A stretch of 64,000 bases of DNA from Symsagittifera roscoffensis (GCF_963678635.1 NC_087062.1:95659705-95723704), one strand, 5' to 3'. Shown: positions 11,301 through 25,012, numbered from the stretch's first letter. Notes: a model not told the origin generated them from the letters alone. Program-made: numbers and translations.

Positions 11301-14300
11301 ATCGATTAATTTTTCAATTGATTTTTTCTTCCTATTAACTGTTACGCTCAATTGAGTTCTTTAAGATCTCTTTGAAGTTGTATAGGTTACAAAAACTTAA
11401 ATTGTTGAAAAACTTCATGAATCGATCAGGGCAGAAAACTTGTGCGTGTTTATCTTCAAACAGAAAAACGTGCCAATTAGGCGCTCATTGTATTCGAAAA
11501 AAAAAATCACATTTAAATTTGATATTGCAGTTGGTCTAGCGGTTAGGATTTGTGGCTTCACTAATATGACACGGGTTCGACTCCCGGAATGGGGAATCTA
11601 TAAAAAAAATTAAAATTAATTTTTTTTCCTATTAGCTATTACGCTCAATTGAGTTCTTTAAGATTTCTTTGAAGTTGTATAGGTTACAAGAACTTAAATT
11701 GTTGAAAAACTTCATGAATCGATCAGAGCAAAAACTTGTGCGTGTTTATCTTCAAATAGAAAAACGTGCCAATTAGGCGCTCACTGTATTCGAAAAAAAA
11801 TACAGATAGAAGTAATATCCCAGTTGGTCTAGCGGTCAGGATTTGTAGCTCTCACCCTCAAGGCCCGAGTTCGACTCCCGGACTGGGAAATCTATTAATT
11901 TTTCAATTGATTTTTTCTTCCTATTAACTGTTACGCTCAATTGAGTTCATTAAGATCTCTTTGAAATTGTATAGGTTACAAGAACTTAAATTGTTGAAAA
12001 CTTCATGAATCGATCAGGGCAGAAAACTTGTGCGTGTTTATCTTCAAACAAAAAAACGTGCCAATTAGGCGCTCATTGTATTCGAAAAAAAAATCACATT
12101 TAAATTTGATATTGCAGTTGGTCTAGCGGTTAGGATTTGTGGCTTCACTAGCATGACACGGGTTCGACTCCCGGAATGGGAAATCTGTAAAAAAAATAAA
12201 ATTAATTTCTTTTTCCTATTAGCTATTACGCTCAATTGAGTACTTTGAGAGTTCTTTGAAGTTGTATAGGATACAAGAACTTAAAATGTTGCAAAATTTC
12301 TTGGATCGATCAGAGCAGAAAACTTGTGCGTGTTTATCTTCAAATAGAAAAACGTGCCATTAAGGCGCTCACATAATTCGAAAAAAAATACAGCTAACAG
12401 TGACATCCCAGTTAGTCTAGCGGTCAGGATTTGTGACTCTCAACCACAAGGCCCGAGTTCGACTCCCGGACTGGGAAATCTATTCATTTTTCAATTAATT
12501 TTTTCTTCCTATTAACTATTACGCTCAATTGAGTTCTTTAAGATTTCTTCGAATTTGTTTAGGTTACAAGAACTTAAATTGTTGAAAAACTTCATGAATC
12601 GATCAGAGCAGAAAACTTGTGCGTGTTTATCTTCAAATAGAAAAACGTGCCAATTAGGCGCTCACTGTATTCGAAAAAAATACAGATAACAGTAATATCC
12701 CAGTTGGTCTAGCGGTCAGAATTTGTAGCTCTCACCCACAAGGCCCGAGTTCGACTCCCGGACTGGGAAATCTAATAATTTTTCAATTGATTTTTTCTTC
12801 CTATTAACTGTTACGCTCAATTGAGTTCATTAAGATCTCTTTGAAGTTGTATAGGTTACAAGAACTTAAATTGTTGAAAACTTCATGAATCGATCAGGGC
12901 AGAAAACTTGTGCGTGTTTATCTTCAAACAAAAAAACGTGCCAATTAGGCGCTCATTGTATTGGAAAAAAAATCACATTTAAATTTGATATTGCAGTTGG
13001 TCTAGCGGTTAGGATTTGTGGCTTCACTAGCATGACACGGGTTCGACTCCCGGAATGGGAAATCTATAAAAAAAATAAAATTAATTTCTTTTTCCTATTA
13101 GCTATTACGCTCAATTGAGTACTTTGAGAGTTCTTTGAAGTTGTATAGGATACAAGAACTTAAAATGTTGCAAAATTTCTTGGATCGATCAGAGCAGAAA
13201 ACTTGTGCGTGTTTATCTTCAAATAGAAAAACGTGCCATTAAGGCGCTCACATAATTCGAAAAAAAAATACAGCTAACAGTGACATCCCAGTTAGTCTAG
13301 CGGTCAGGATTTGTGACTCTCAACCACAAGGCCCGAGTTCGACTCCCGGACTGGGAAATCTATTCATTTTTAAATTAATTTTTTCTTCCTATTAACTATT
13401 ACGCTCAATTGAGTTCTTTAAGATTTCTTCGAATTTGTTTAGGTTACAAGAACTTAAATTGTTGAAAAACTTCATGAATCGATCAGAGCAGAAAACTTGT
13501 GCGTGTTTATCTTCAAATAGAAAAACGTGCCAATTAGGCGCTCACTGTATTCGAAAAAAATACAGATAACAGTAATATCCCAGTTGGTCTAGCGGTCAGA
13601 ATTTGTAGCTCTCACCCACAAGGCCCGAGTTCGACTCCCGGACTGTGAAATCTATTAATTTTTCAATTGATTTTTTCTTCCTATTAACTGTTACGCTCAA
13701 TTGAAATCTTTGAGATCTCTTTGAAGTTGTATAGGTTATAAGAACGTAAATTGTTGAAAAACTTCATGAATCGATCAGGGCGTGTTTATCTTCAAACAGA
13801 AAAACGTGCCAATTAGGCGCTCATTGTATTCGAAAAAAAATCACATTTAAATTTGATATTGCAGTTGGTCTAGCGGTTAGGATTTGTGGCTTCACTAACA
13901 TGACACGGGTTCGACTCCCGGAATGGGGAATCTATAAAAACATAAAATTAATTTCTTTTTCCTATTAGCTATTACGCTCAATTGAGTACTTTGAGAGTTC
14001 TTTGAAGTTGTATAGGATACAAGAACTTAAATTGTTGAAAAACTTCATGAATCGATCAGAGCAGAAAACTTGTGCGTGTTTATCTTCAAATAGAAAAACG
14101 AGCCAATTAGGCGCTCACTGTATTCGAAAAAAAATACAAATAACAGTAATATTCCAGTTGGTCTAGCGGTCAGGATTTGTAGCTCTCAACCACAAGGCCC
14201 GAGTTCGACTCCCGGAGTGGGGAATCTATTCATTTTTCAATTGATTTTTTCCTCCTTTTAACTATTACGCTCAATTGAGTTCTTTAAGATTTCTTTGAAG

Positions 14301-16784
14301 TTGTATAGGTTACAAGAACTTAAATTGTTGAAAAACTTCATGAATCGATCAGAGCAGAAAACTTGTGCGTGTTTATCTTCAAATAGAAAAACGTGCCAAT
14401 TAGGCGCTCACTGTATTCGAAAAAAAAAAAACAGATAACATTTTTATCACAGTTGGTCTACAGGTCAGGATTTCTGACTCCCAACCACAAGGCCCGAGTT
14501 CGACTCCCGGACTGGTGAATCTATTCATTTTTCAATTGATTTTTTCTTCTTATTAACTATTACGCTCAATTGAGTTCTTTAAGATTTCTTTGAAGTTGTA
14601 TAGGTTACAAGAACTTAAATTGTTGAAAACTTCATGAATCGATCAGAGCAGAAAACTTGTGCGTATTTATCTTCAAATAGAAAAACGTGCCAATTCGGCG
14701 CTCACTGTATTCGAAAAAAAAAACAGATAACATTATTATCCCAGTTGGTGTAGAGGTCAGGATTGGTAGCTCTCACCCACAAGGACCGAGTTCGACTCCC
14801 GGACTGGATCTATTAATTTTTCAATTGATTTTTTCTTCCTATTAACTATTACGCTCAATTGAGTTCTTTAAGATCTCTTTGAAGTTGTATAGGTTACAAG
14901 AACTTAAATTGTTGAAAAACTTCATGAATCGATCAGGGCAGAAAACTTGTGCGTGTTTATCTTCAAACAGAAAAACGTGCCAATTAGGCGCACATTGTAT
15001 TCGAAAAAAAAATCACATTTAAATTTGACATTCCAGTTGGTCTAGCGGTCAGGATTTGTGACTCTCAACCACAAGGCCCGAGTTCGACTCCCCGACTGGG
15101 AAAACTATTCATTTTTCAATTAATTTTTTCTTCCTATTAACTATTACGCTCAATTGATTTCTTTAGGATTTTTTTGAAGTTGTATAGGTTACAAGAACTT
15201 AAATCGTTGAAAAACTTCATGATTCGATCAGAGCAGAAAACTTGTGCGTGTTTATCTTCAAACAGAAAAACGTGCCAATTAGGCGCTCATTGTATTCGAA
15301 AAAAATCACATTTAAATTTGATATTGCAGTTGGTCTAGCGGTTAGGATTTGTGGCTTCACTAACATGACACGGGTTCGACTCCCGGAATGGGGAATCTAT
15401 AAAAAATAAAATTAATTTATTTTTCCTATTAGCTATTACGCTCAATTGAGTACTTTGAGAGTTCTTTGAAGTTGTATAGGATACAAGAACTTAAATTGTT
15501 GAAAAACTTCATGAATCGATCAGAGCAGAAAACTTGTGCGTGTTTATCTTCAAATAGAAAAACGAGCCAATTAGGCGCTCACTGTATTCGAAAAAAAAAT
15601 ACAAATAACAGTAATATTCCAGTTGGTCTAGCGGTCAGGATTTGTAGCTCTCAACCACAAGGCCCGAGTTCGACTCCCGGAGTGGGGAATCTATTCATTT
15701 TTCAATTGATTTTTTCCTCCTTTTAACTATTACGCTCAATTGAGTTCTTTAAGATTTCTTTGAAGTTGTATAGGTTACAAGAACTTAAATTGTTGAAAAA
15801 CTTCATGAATCGATCAGAGCAGAAAACTTGTGCGTGTTTATCTTCAAATAGAAAAACGTGCCAATTAGGCGCTCACTGTATTCGAAAAAAAAACAGATAA
15901 CCTTTTTATCACAGTTGGTCTACAGGTCAGGATTTCTGACTCCCAACCACAAGGCCCGAGTTCGACTCCCGGACTGGGGAATCTATTCATTTTTCAATTG
16001 ATTTTTTCTTCTTATTAACTATTACGCTCAATTGAGTTCTTTAAGATTTCTTTGAAGTTGTATAGGTTACAAGAACTTAAATTGTTGAAAACTTCATGAA
16101 TCGATCAGAGCAGAAAACTTGTGCGTATTTATCTTCAAATAGAAAAACGTGCCAATTCGGCGCTCACTGTATTCGAAAAAAAAACAGATAACATTATTAT
16201 CCCAGTTGGTGTAGAGGTCATGATTGGTAGCTCTCACCCACAAGGACCGAGTTCGACTCCCGGACTGGATCTATTAATTTTTCAATTGATTTTTTCTTCC
16301 TATTAACTATTACGCTCAATTGAGTTCTTTAAGATCTCTTTGAAGTTGTATAGGTTACAAGAACTTAAATTGTTGAAAAACTTCATGAATCGATCAGGGC
16401 AGAAAACTCGTGCGTGTTTATCTTCAAACAGAAAAACGTGCCAATTAGGCGCTCATTGTATTCGAAAAAAAAATCACATTTAAATTTGACATTCCAGTTG
16501 GTCTAGCGGTCAGGATTTGTGACTCTCAACCACAAGGCCCGAGTTCGACTCCCCGACTGGGAAATCTATTCATTTTTCAATTAATTTTTTCTTCCTATTA
16601 ACTATTACGCTCAATTGATTTCTTTAGGATTTTTTTGAAGTTGTATAGGTTACAAGAACTTAAATCGTTGAAAAACTTCATGAATCGATCAGAGCAGAAA
16701 ACTTGTGCGTGTTTATCTTCAAATAGAAGAACGTGCCAATTAGGCGCTCACTGTATTCGAAAAAAAATACAGATAACAGTAATA

Positions 16785-16856
16785 TCCCAGTTGGTCTAGC
16801 GGTCAGGATTTGTAGCTCTCACCCACAAGGCCCGAGTTCGACTCCCGGACTGGGAA
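16785..16856 (+). tRNA. tRNA-Glu(CUC)-like, two stem mismatches
   Basis: Fully paired acceptor, consensus A box, anticodon loop CTCTCAC. One A.C mismatch lies in the anticodon stem and one in the T stem (CCGAG). A T5 run at 16866-16870 and a T6 run at 16878-16883 follow. Confidence 0.5.
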
Positions 16857-16865
16857 ATCTATTAA

Positions 16866-16883
16866 TTTTTCAATTGATTTTTT
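16866..16883 (+). terminator. Pol III T-run terminators, family 1 type
   Basis: Two runs, T5 and T6, separated by CAATTGA, lie about 10 and 22 bases after the tRNA ending at 16856. Most 72-nt family 1 monomers have the same pair. Class B monomers instead have a purine-rich trailer and a later T5. Confidence 0.6.
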
Positions 16884-18840
16884 CTTCCTATTAACTGTTA
16901 CGCTCAATTGAGTTCTTTAAGATCTCTTTGAAGTTGTATAGGTTACAAGAACTTAAATTGTTGAAAAACTTCATGAATCGATCAGGGCAGAAAACTTGTG
17001 CGTGTTTATCTTCAAACAGAAAAACGTGCCAATTAGGCGCTCATTGTATTCGAAAAAAAAATCACATTTAAATTTGATATTGCAGTTGGTCTAGCGGTTA
17101 GGATTTGTGGCTTCACTAGCATGCCACGGGTTTGACCCCCGGAATGGGAAATCTATAAAAAAAAATAAGATTAATTTCTTTTTCCTATTAGCTATTACGC
17201 TCAATTGAGTACTTTGAGAGTTCTTTGAAGTTGTATAGGATACAAAAACTTAAAATGTTGCAAAATTTCTTGGATCGATCAGGGCAGAAAACTTGTGCGT
17301 GTTTATCTTCAAATAGAAAAACGTGCCATTAAAGCGCTCACATAATTCGAAAAAAAAATACAGATAACGTTGACATCCCAGTTAGTCTAGCGGTCAGGAT
17401 TTGTGACTCTCAACCACAAGGCCCGAGTTCGATTCCCGAACTGGGAAATCTATTAATTTTTCAATTAATTTTTTCTTCCTATTAACTATTACGCTCAATT
17501 GAGTTCTTTAAGATGTCTTCGAATTTGTTTAGGTTACAAGAACTTAAATTAATGAAAAACTTCATGAATCGATCAGAGCAGAAAACTTGTGCGTGTTTAT
17601 CTTCAAATAGAAAAACGTGCCAATTAGGCACTCACTGTATTCGAAAAAAAATACAGATAACAGTAATATCCAAGTTGGTCTAGCGGTCAGAATTTGTAGT
17701 TCTCACCCACAAGGCCCGAGTTCGACTCCCGGACTGGGAAATCTATTAATTTTGCAATTGATTTTTTCTTCCTATTAACTGTTACGCTCAATTGAGTTCT
17801 TTGAGATCTCTTTGAAGTTTTGTATAGGTTACAAGAACTTAAATTGTTGAAAAACTTCATGAATCGATCAGGGCAGAAAACTTGTGCGTGTTTATCTTCA
17901 AACAGAAAAACGTGCCAATTAGGCGCTCATTGTATTCAAAAAAAATCACATTTAAATTTGATATTGCAGTTGGTCTAGCGGTTATGATTTGTGGCTTCAC
18001 TAACATGACACGGGTTCGACTCCCGGAATGGGGAATCTATAAAAAAAAATTAATTTATTTTTCCTATTAGCTATTACGCTCAATTGAGTACTTTGAGAGT
18101 TCTTTGAAGTTGTATAGGATACAAGAACTTAAATTGTTGAAAAACTTCATGAATCGATCAGAGCAGAAAACTTGTGCGTGTTTATCTTCAAATAGAAAAA
18201 CGTGCCAATTAGGCGCTCACTGTATTCGAAAAAAAAATACAGATAACAGTAATCTGCCAGTTGGTCTAGCGGTCAGGATTTGTAGCTCTCACCACAAGGC
18301 CCGGGTTCGACTCCCGGACTGGGGAATCTAATCATTTTTCAATTGATTTTTTCCTCCTTTTTAACTATTACGCTCAATTGAGTTCTTTAAGATTTCTTTG
18401 AAGTTGTATAGGTTACAAGAACTTAAATTGTTGAAAAACTTCATGAATCGATCAGAGCAGAAAACTTGTGCGTGATTATCTTCAAATAGAAAAACGTGCC
18501 AATTAGGCGCTCAATGTATTCGAAAGAAAAAACAGATAACATTTTTATCACAGTTGGTCTAGAGGTCAGGATTTCTGACTCTCAACCACAAGGCCCGAGT
18601 TCGACTCCCGGACTGGGGAATCTATTCATTTTTCAATTGATTTTGTCTTCCTATTAACTATTACGCTCAATTGAGTTCTTTAAGATTTCTTTGAAGTTGT
18701 ATAGGTTACAAGAACTTAAATTGTTGAAAAACTTCATGAATCGATCAGAGCAGAAAACTTGTGCGTATTTATCTTCAAATAGAAAAACGTGCCAATTCGG
18801 CGCTCACTGTATTCGAAAAAAAAAACAGATAACATTATTA

Positions 18841-18910
18841 TCCCAGTTGGTGTAGCTGTCAGAATTTGTAGCTCGCACCCACAAGGACCAAGTTCGACTC
18901 CCGGACTGGA
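18841..18910 (+). pseudogene. tRNA-Glu pseudogene, anticodon changed to CGC
   Basis: The anticodon loop is CTCGCAC, giving CGC. The A box is damaged (TGGTGTAGCTG) and the 3' acceptor strand is cut to ACTGGA. The change is shared with 20605 and 22077, so it was copied with the higher-order repeat. Confidence 0.6.
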
Positions 18911-20016
18911 TCTATTAATTTTTCAATTGATTTTTTCTTCCTATTAACTATTACGCTCAATTGAGTTCTTTAAGATCTCTTTGAAGTTGTATAGGTTACA
19001 AGAACTTAAATTATTGAAAAACTTCATGAATCGATCAGGGCAGAAAACTTGTGCGTGTTTATCTTCAAACAGAAAAACGTGCCAATTAGGCGCTCATTGT
19101 ATTCGAAAAAAAAACAGATAATATGTTTATCACAGTTGGTCTAGAGGTCAGGATTTCTGACTCTCAACCACAAGGCCCGAGTTCGACTCCCGGACTGGGG
19201 AATCTATTCAATTTTCAATTAATTTTTTCTTCCTATTAACTATTACGCTCAATTGAGTTCTTTAAGATTTTTTCGAATTTGTTTAGGTTACAAGAACTTA
19301 AATTGTTGAAAAACTTCATGAATCGATCAGAGCAGAAAACTTGTGCGTGTTTATCTTCAAATAGAAAAACGTGCCAATTAGGCACTCACTGTATTCGAAA
19401 AAAAAAATACAGATAACAGTAATATCCCAGTTGGTCTACCGGTCAGAATTTGTAACTCTCACCCACACGGCCCCAGTTCGACTCCCGGACTGGGAAATCT
19501 ATTAATTTTTCAATTGATTTTACCTTCCTATTAACTGTTACGCTCAATTGAGTTCTTTGAGATCTCTTTGAAGTTTTGTATAGGTTACAAGAACTTAAAT
19601 TGTTGAAAAACTTCATGAATCGATCAGGGCAGAAAACTTGTGCGTGTTTATCTTCAAACAGAAAAACGTGCCAATTAGGCGCTCATTGTATTCGAAAAAA
19701 AAATCACATTTAAATTTGATATTGCAGTTGGTCTAGCGGTTAGGATTTGTGGCTTCACTAACATGACACGGGTTCGACTCCCGGAATGGGGAATCTATAA
19801 AAAAAAATAAAATTAATTTATTTTTCCTATTAGCTATTACGCTCAATTGAGTACTTTGAGAGTTCTTTGAAGTTGTATAGGATACAAGAACTTAAATTGT
19901 TGAAAAACTTCATGAATCGATCAGAGCAGAAAACTTGTGCGTGTTTATCTTCAAATAGAAAAACGTGCCAATTAGGCGCTCACTGTATTCGAAAAAAAAT
20001 ACAGATTACAGTAAGA

Positions 20017-20088
20017 TCCCAGTTGGTCTAGCGGTCAGGATTTGTAGCTCTCAACCACAAGGCCCGGGTTCGACTCCCGGACTGGGGA
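20017..20088 (+). tRNA. tRNA-Glu(CUC), one stem mismatch
   Basis: The T arm CCGGG-TTCGACT-CCCGG is perfect and both boxes are at consensus. The anticodon arm TGTAG-CTCTCAA-CCACA has one A.C mismatch. The last acceptor pair is a T.G wobble (ACTGGGG). Confidence 0.5.
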
Positions 20089-21486
20089 ATCTAATCATTT
20101 TTCAATTGATTTTTTCCTCCTTTTTAACTATTACGCTCAATTGAGTTCTTTAAGATTTCTTTGAAGTTGTATAGGTTACAAGAACTTAAATTGTTGAAAA
20201 ACTTCATGAATCGATCAGAGCAGAAAACTTGTGCGTGTTTATCTTCAAATAGAAAAACGTGCCAATTAGGCGCTCACTGTATTCGAAAAAAAAAACAGAT
20301 AACATTTTTATCACAGTTGGTCTAGAGGTCAGGCTTTCTGACTCTCAACCACAAGGCCCGAGTTCGACTCCCGGACTGGGGAATCTATTCATTTTTCAGT
20401 TGATTTTTTCTTCCTATTAACTATTACGCTCAATTGAGTTCTTTAAGATTTCTTTGAAGTTGTATAGGTTACAAGCACTTAAATTGTTGAAAAACTTCAT
20501 GAATCGATCAGAGCAGAAAACTTGTGCGTATTTATCTTCAAATAGAAACACGTGCCAATTCGGCGCTCACTGTATTCGAAAAAAAAAAACAGATAACATT
20601 TTTATCCCAGTTGGTGTAGCTGTCAGGATTTGTAGCTCGCACCCACAAGGACCAAGTTCGACTCCCGGACTGGATCTATTAATTTTTCAATTGATTTTTT
20701 CTTCCTATTAACTATTACGCTCAATTGAGTTCTTTAAGATCTCTTTGAAGTTGTATAGGTTACAAGAACTTAAATTGTTGAAAAACTTCGTGAATCGGTC
20801 AGGGCAGAAAACTTGTGCGTGTTTATCTTCAAACAGAAATACGTGCCAATTAGGCGCTTATTGTATTCGAAAAAAAAACAGATAATATGTTTATCACAGT
20901 TGGTCTAGAGGTCAGGATTTCTGACTCTCAACCACGAGGCCCGAGTTCGACTCCCGGACTGGGGAATCTATTCAATTTTCAATTGATTTTTTCTTCCTAT
21001 TAACTATTACGCTCAATTGAGTTCTTTAAGATCTCTTTGAAGTTTTGTATAGGTTACAAGAACTTAAATTGTTGAAAAACTTCATGAATCGATCAGGGCA
21101 GAAAACTTGTGCGTGTTTATCTTCAAACAGAAAAACGTGCCAATTAGGCGCTCATTGTATTCGAAAAAAAAATCACATTTAAATTTGATATTGCAGTTGG
21201 TCTAGCGGTTAGGATTTGTGGCTTCACTAACATGACACGGGTTCGACTCCCGGAATGGGGAATCTATAAAAAAAAATAAAATTAATTTATTTTTCCTATT
21301 AGCTATTACGCTCAATTGAGTACTTTGAGAGTTCTTTGAAGTTGTATAGGATACAAGAACTTAAATTGTTGAAAAACTTCATGAATCGATCAGAGCAGAA
21401 AACTTGTGCGTGTTTATCTTCAAATAGAAAAACGTGCCAATTAGGCGCTCACTGTATTCGAAAAAAAAATACAGATTACAGTAAGA

Positions 21487-21558
21487 TCCCAGTTGGTCTA
21501 GCGGTCAGGATTTGTAGCTCTCAACCACAAGGCCCGGGTTCGACTCCCGGACTGGGGA
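21487..21558 (+). tRNA. tRNA-Glu(CUC), one stem mismatch
   Basis: Copy of the 20017 tRNA, 1,470 bp downstream in the next higher-order repeat, with the same T.G terminal pair and A.C anticodon-stem mismatch. Confidence 0.5.
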
Positions 21559-22910
21559 ATCTAATCATTTTTCAATTGATTTTTTCCTCCTTTTTAACTA
21601 TTACGCTCAATTGAGTTCTTTAAGATTTCTTTGAAGTTGTATAGGTTACAAGAACTTAAATTGTTGAAAAACTTCATGAATCGATCAGAGCAGAAAACTT
21701 GTGCGTGTTTATCTTCAAATAGAAAAACGTGCCAATTAGGCGCTCACTGTATTCGAAAAAAAAAACAGATAACATTTTTATCACAGTTGGTCTAGAGGTC
21801 AGGATTTCTGACTCTCAACCACAAGGCCCGAGTTCGACTCCCGGACTGGGGAATCTATTCATTTTTCAGTTGATTTTTTCTTCCTATTAACTATTACGCT
21901 CAATTGAGTTCTTTAAGATTTCTTTGAAGTTGTATAGGTTACAAGCACTTAAATTGTTGAAAAACTTCATGAATCGATCAGAGCAGAAAACTTGTGCGTA
22001 TTTATCTTCAAATAGAAACACGTGCCAATTCGGCGCTCACTGTATTCGAAAAAAAAAAAAACAGATAACATTATTATCCCAGTTGGTGTAGCTGTCAGGA
22101 TTTGTAGCTCGCACCCACAAGGACCAAGTTCGACTCCCGGACTGGATCTATTAATTTTTCAATTGATTTTTTCTTCCTATTAACTATTACGCTCAATTGA
22201 GTTCTTTAAGATCTCTTTGAAGTTGTATAGGTTACAAGAACTTAAATTGTTGAAAAACTTCATGAATCGGTCAGGGCAGAAAACTTGTGCGTGTTTATCT
22301 TCAAACAGAAATACGTGCCAATTAGGCGCTTATTGTATTCGAAAAAAAACAGATAATATGTTTATCACAGTTGGTCTAGAGGTCAGGATTTCTGACTCTC
22401 AACCACGAGGCCCGAGTTCGACTCCCGGACTGGGGAATCTATTCAATTTTCAATTGATTTTTTCTTCCTATTAACTATTACGCTCAATTGAGTTCTTTAA
22501 GATTTCTTTGAAGTTGTATAGGTTACAAGAACTTAAATTGTTGAAAACTTCATGAATCGATCAGAGCAGAAAACTTGTGCGTATTTATCTTCAAATAGAA
22601 AAACGTGCCAATTCGGCGCTCACTGTATTCGAAAAAAAAACAGATAACATTATTATCCCAGTTGGTGTAGCTGTCAGGATTTGTAGCTCTCACCCACAAG
22701 GACCGAGTTCGACTCCCGGACTAGATCTATTAATTTTTCAATTGATTTTTTCTTCCTATTAACTATTACGCTCAATTGAGTTCTTTAAGATCTCTTTGAA
22801 GTTGTATAGGTTACAAGAACTTAAATTGTTGAAAAACTTCATGAATCGATCAGGGCAGAAAACTTGTGCGTGTTTATCTTCAAACAGAAAAACGTGTCAA
22901 TTAGGCGCTC

Positions 22911-22974
22911 ATTGTATTCGGTTAGGATTTGTGGCTTCACTAACATGACACGGGTTCGACTCCCGGAATGGGAA
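22911..22974 (+). pseudogene. 5'-truncated class B copy
   Basis: The spacer TTGTATTCG joins directly to GTTAGGATTTGTGG. The poly-A tract, the 5' acceptor strand and the A box are missing, while the 3' half with an intact B box remains. A CG shared by both sides of the join suggests a short-homology deletion. Confidence 0.7.
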
Positions 22975-23476
22975 ATCTGTAAAAAAAAAATAATTTCTTT
23001 TTCCTATTAGCTATTACGCTCAATTGAGTACTTTGAGAGTTCTTTGAAGTTGTATAGGTTACAAGAACTTAAAATGTTGAAAAACTTCATGGAACGATCA
23101 GAGCAGAAAACTTTATCTTCAAACAGAAACACGTGCCAATTAAGCGCTCACTGTATTCGAAAAAAAATCACATTTAACCTTGCTATTGCACTTGGTCTAG
23201 CAGTTAGGATCTGTGGCTTCACAAACAAGACACGGGTTCGACTCCCGGAATGGGAAATCTATAAAAAAAAAAAATTAATTTCTTTTTCCTATTAGCTATT
23301 TCGCTCAATTGAGCTCTTTGAGAGTTCTTTGAAGTTGTATAGGATCCAAGAACTTAAAATGTTGCAAAACTTCTTGGATCGATCAGAGCAGAAAACTTGT
23401 GCGTGTTTATCTCCAAATAGAAAAACGTGCCATAAAGGCGCTCACTTTATTCTAAAAATTACAGATAATATTAATA

Positions 23477-23548
23477 TCCCAGTTGGTCTAGCGGTCAGGA
23501 TATGTGGCGGATACCCACAAGGCCCGGGTTCGACTCCCGGACTGGTGA
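23477..23548 (+). pseudogene. tRNA-Glu pseudogene with anticodon-loop change to GAU
   Basis: The anticodon arm TGTGG-CGGATAC-CCACA keeps a perfect stem but reads GAT at 34-36 and has G instead of T at position 33. The T arm is perfect; the acceptor has a mismatch (ACTGGTG). Loss of T33 makes decoding unlikely. Confidence 0.55.
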
Positions 23549-24354
23549 ATCTATTAATTTTTCAAATGATTTTTTCTTCCTATTAACTATTACGCTCAAT
23601 TGAGTTCTTTAAGATTTCTTTGAAGCTGTATAGGTTACAAGAACTTAAAATGTTGAAAAACTTCATGAATCGATCAGAGCAAAAACTTGTGCGTGATTAT
23701 CTTCAAACAGAAAAATGTGCCAATTAGGCGCTCACATATTCGAAAAAAATCACATTTCAGCATGATATTGCAGTTGGTCTAGCGGTTAGGATTTGTGGCT
23801 TTACTAGCAAGACACGGGTTCGACTCCCAAAATGGGAAATCTAAAAAAAAATGAAATAATTTTTTTTTTCATTTTAACTCTTACGCTCAATTGAGTTCTT
23901 TGAGAGTTCTCTCAAGTTGTATAGGATACAATGACTTAAAATGTTGCAAAGTTTTTTGGATCGATCAGAGCAGAAAACTTGTGCGTGTTTATCTTCAAAT
24001 AGAAAAAGGTGCCATTAATGCGCTCACAATATTCGAAAAAAAATACAGATAAAATTGGTATCCCAGTTGGTCTAGCGGTCAGGATTTGTGGCTCTCACCC
24101 ACAAGGCTAGGGTTCGTCTCGCGGATTGGGAAATCTATTAATTTTTCAATTGATTTTTTCTTCCTATTAACTATTACGCTCAATTGAGTTCTTTAAGATC
24201 TATTTGAAGCTGTTTAGGTTACAAGAACTTGAAATGTTGCAAAACTTCTTGGATCGATCAGTGCAGAAAACTTGTGCGTGTTTATCTTCAAATAGAAAAA
24301 CGTGCCATTAAGGCGCTCACTGTGTTCGAAAAAAAAATACAGATAACATTAATA

Positions 24355-24426
24355 TCCCAGTTGGTCTAGCGATCAGGATTTGTGGCTCTCACCCACAAGG
24401 CCCGGGTTCGACTCCCGGACTGAGAA
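24355..24426 (+). tRNA. tRNA-Glu(CUC), one acceptor mismatch
   Basis: Anticodon arm TGTGG-CTCTCAC-CCACA and T arm CCGGG-TTCGACT-CCCGG are both perfect. The 3' acceptor ACTGAGA gives one mismatch, and the D loop reads AGCGATCA. Confidence 0.6.
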
Positions 24427-24940
24427 ATCTATTAATTTTTCAATTGATTTTTTCTTCCTGTTAACTATTACGCTCAATTGAGTTCTTTAAGATTTCTTTG
24501 AAGTTGTATAGGTTACAAGAACCTAAATTGCTGAAAAACTTCATGAATCGTTCAGGGCAGAAAACTTGTGCGTGTTTATCTTCAAATAGAAAATCGTGCC
24601 AATTAGGCGCTCACTGTATTAAAAAAAATCACATTTAACCTTGATATTGCACTTGGTCTAGCGGTTAGGATCTGTGGCTTCACTAACAAGACACGGGTTC
24701 GACTCCCGGAATGGGAAATTGTTTAAAAAAATTAAAATTAATTTCTTTTTCCTATTAGCTATTACGCTCAATTGAGCTCTTTGAGAGTTCTTTGAAGTTG
24801 TATAGGATACAAGAATTTGAAAGGGTGCAAAACTTCTTGGATCGATCAGAGCAAAAAACTTGTGCGTGTTTATCTTCAAATAGAAAAAACGTGCCATTAA
24901 GGCGCTCACTTAATTCGAAAAAATATAACTAACATGGACA

Positions 24941-25012
24941 TCCCAGTTGGTCTAGCGGTCAGGATTTCTGGCTCTCACCCACAAGGCCCGGGTTCGACTC
25001 CCGGACTGGGAA
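24941..25012 (+). tRNA. tRNA-Glu(CUC), one anticodon-stem mismatch
   Basis: Acceptor and T stems are perfect and both boxes are at consensus. The anticodon stem TCTGG/CCACA has one C.C mismatch. This is among the best CUC candidates in the window. Confidence 0.6.

Larger units (their letters stand above)
9001..13730 (+). repeat. Family 1 segment with an 880-bp three-monomer repeat
   Basis: tRNA-like starts 9211, 9493 (B, truncated), 9778, 10070, 10362, 10656 (B), 10937, 11229, 11525 (B), 11818, 12112 (B), 12406, 12698, 12991 (B), 13286 and 13578. The triplet 12112-12406-12698 recurs at 12991-13286-13578, a shift of 880. Most 72-nt copies here carry CTC, T stem CCGAG/CCCGG (one A.C mismatch) and an anticodon stem TGTAG or TGTGA with one mismatch to CCACA. 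Confidence 0.8.
13731..17160 (+). repeat. Five-monomer higher-order repeat, about 1,463 bp, two copies
   Basis: Starts 13859 (B), 14152, 14447, 14739 and 15031 recur at 15324 (B), 15617, 15909, 16200 and 16492 (shifts 1,461-1,465). The members are distinctive: 14447/15909 begin TCACAGT and have anticodon loop CTCCCAA, and 14739/16200 lose bases at the 3' acceptor end (GGACTGGATC). Copies 16785 and 17080 (B) follow. Confidence 0.83.
17161..22919 (+). repeat. Family 1 segment of five- and six-monomer repeats (about 1,470 and 1,758 bp)
   Basis: tRNA-like starts 17376, 17669, 17964 (B), 18255, 18548, 18841, 19130, 19425, 19722 (B), 20017, 20311, 20605, 20894, 21191 (B), 21487, 21781, 22077, 22365 and 22656. 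The block 19722-20894 recurs at 21191-22365 (shifts 1,469-1,472), and 17964-18841 is a more diverged relative. Members beginning TCACAGT (18548, 19130, 20311, 20894, 21781, 22365) and members with a deleted 3' acceptor (18841, 20605, 22077, 22656) are clear pseudogenes. Confidence 0.83.
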
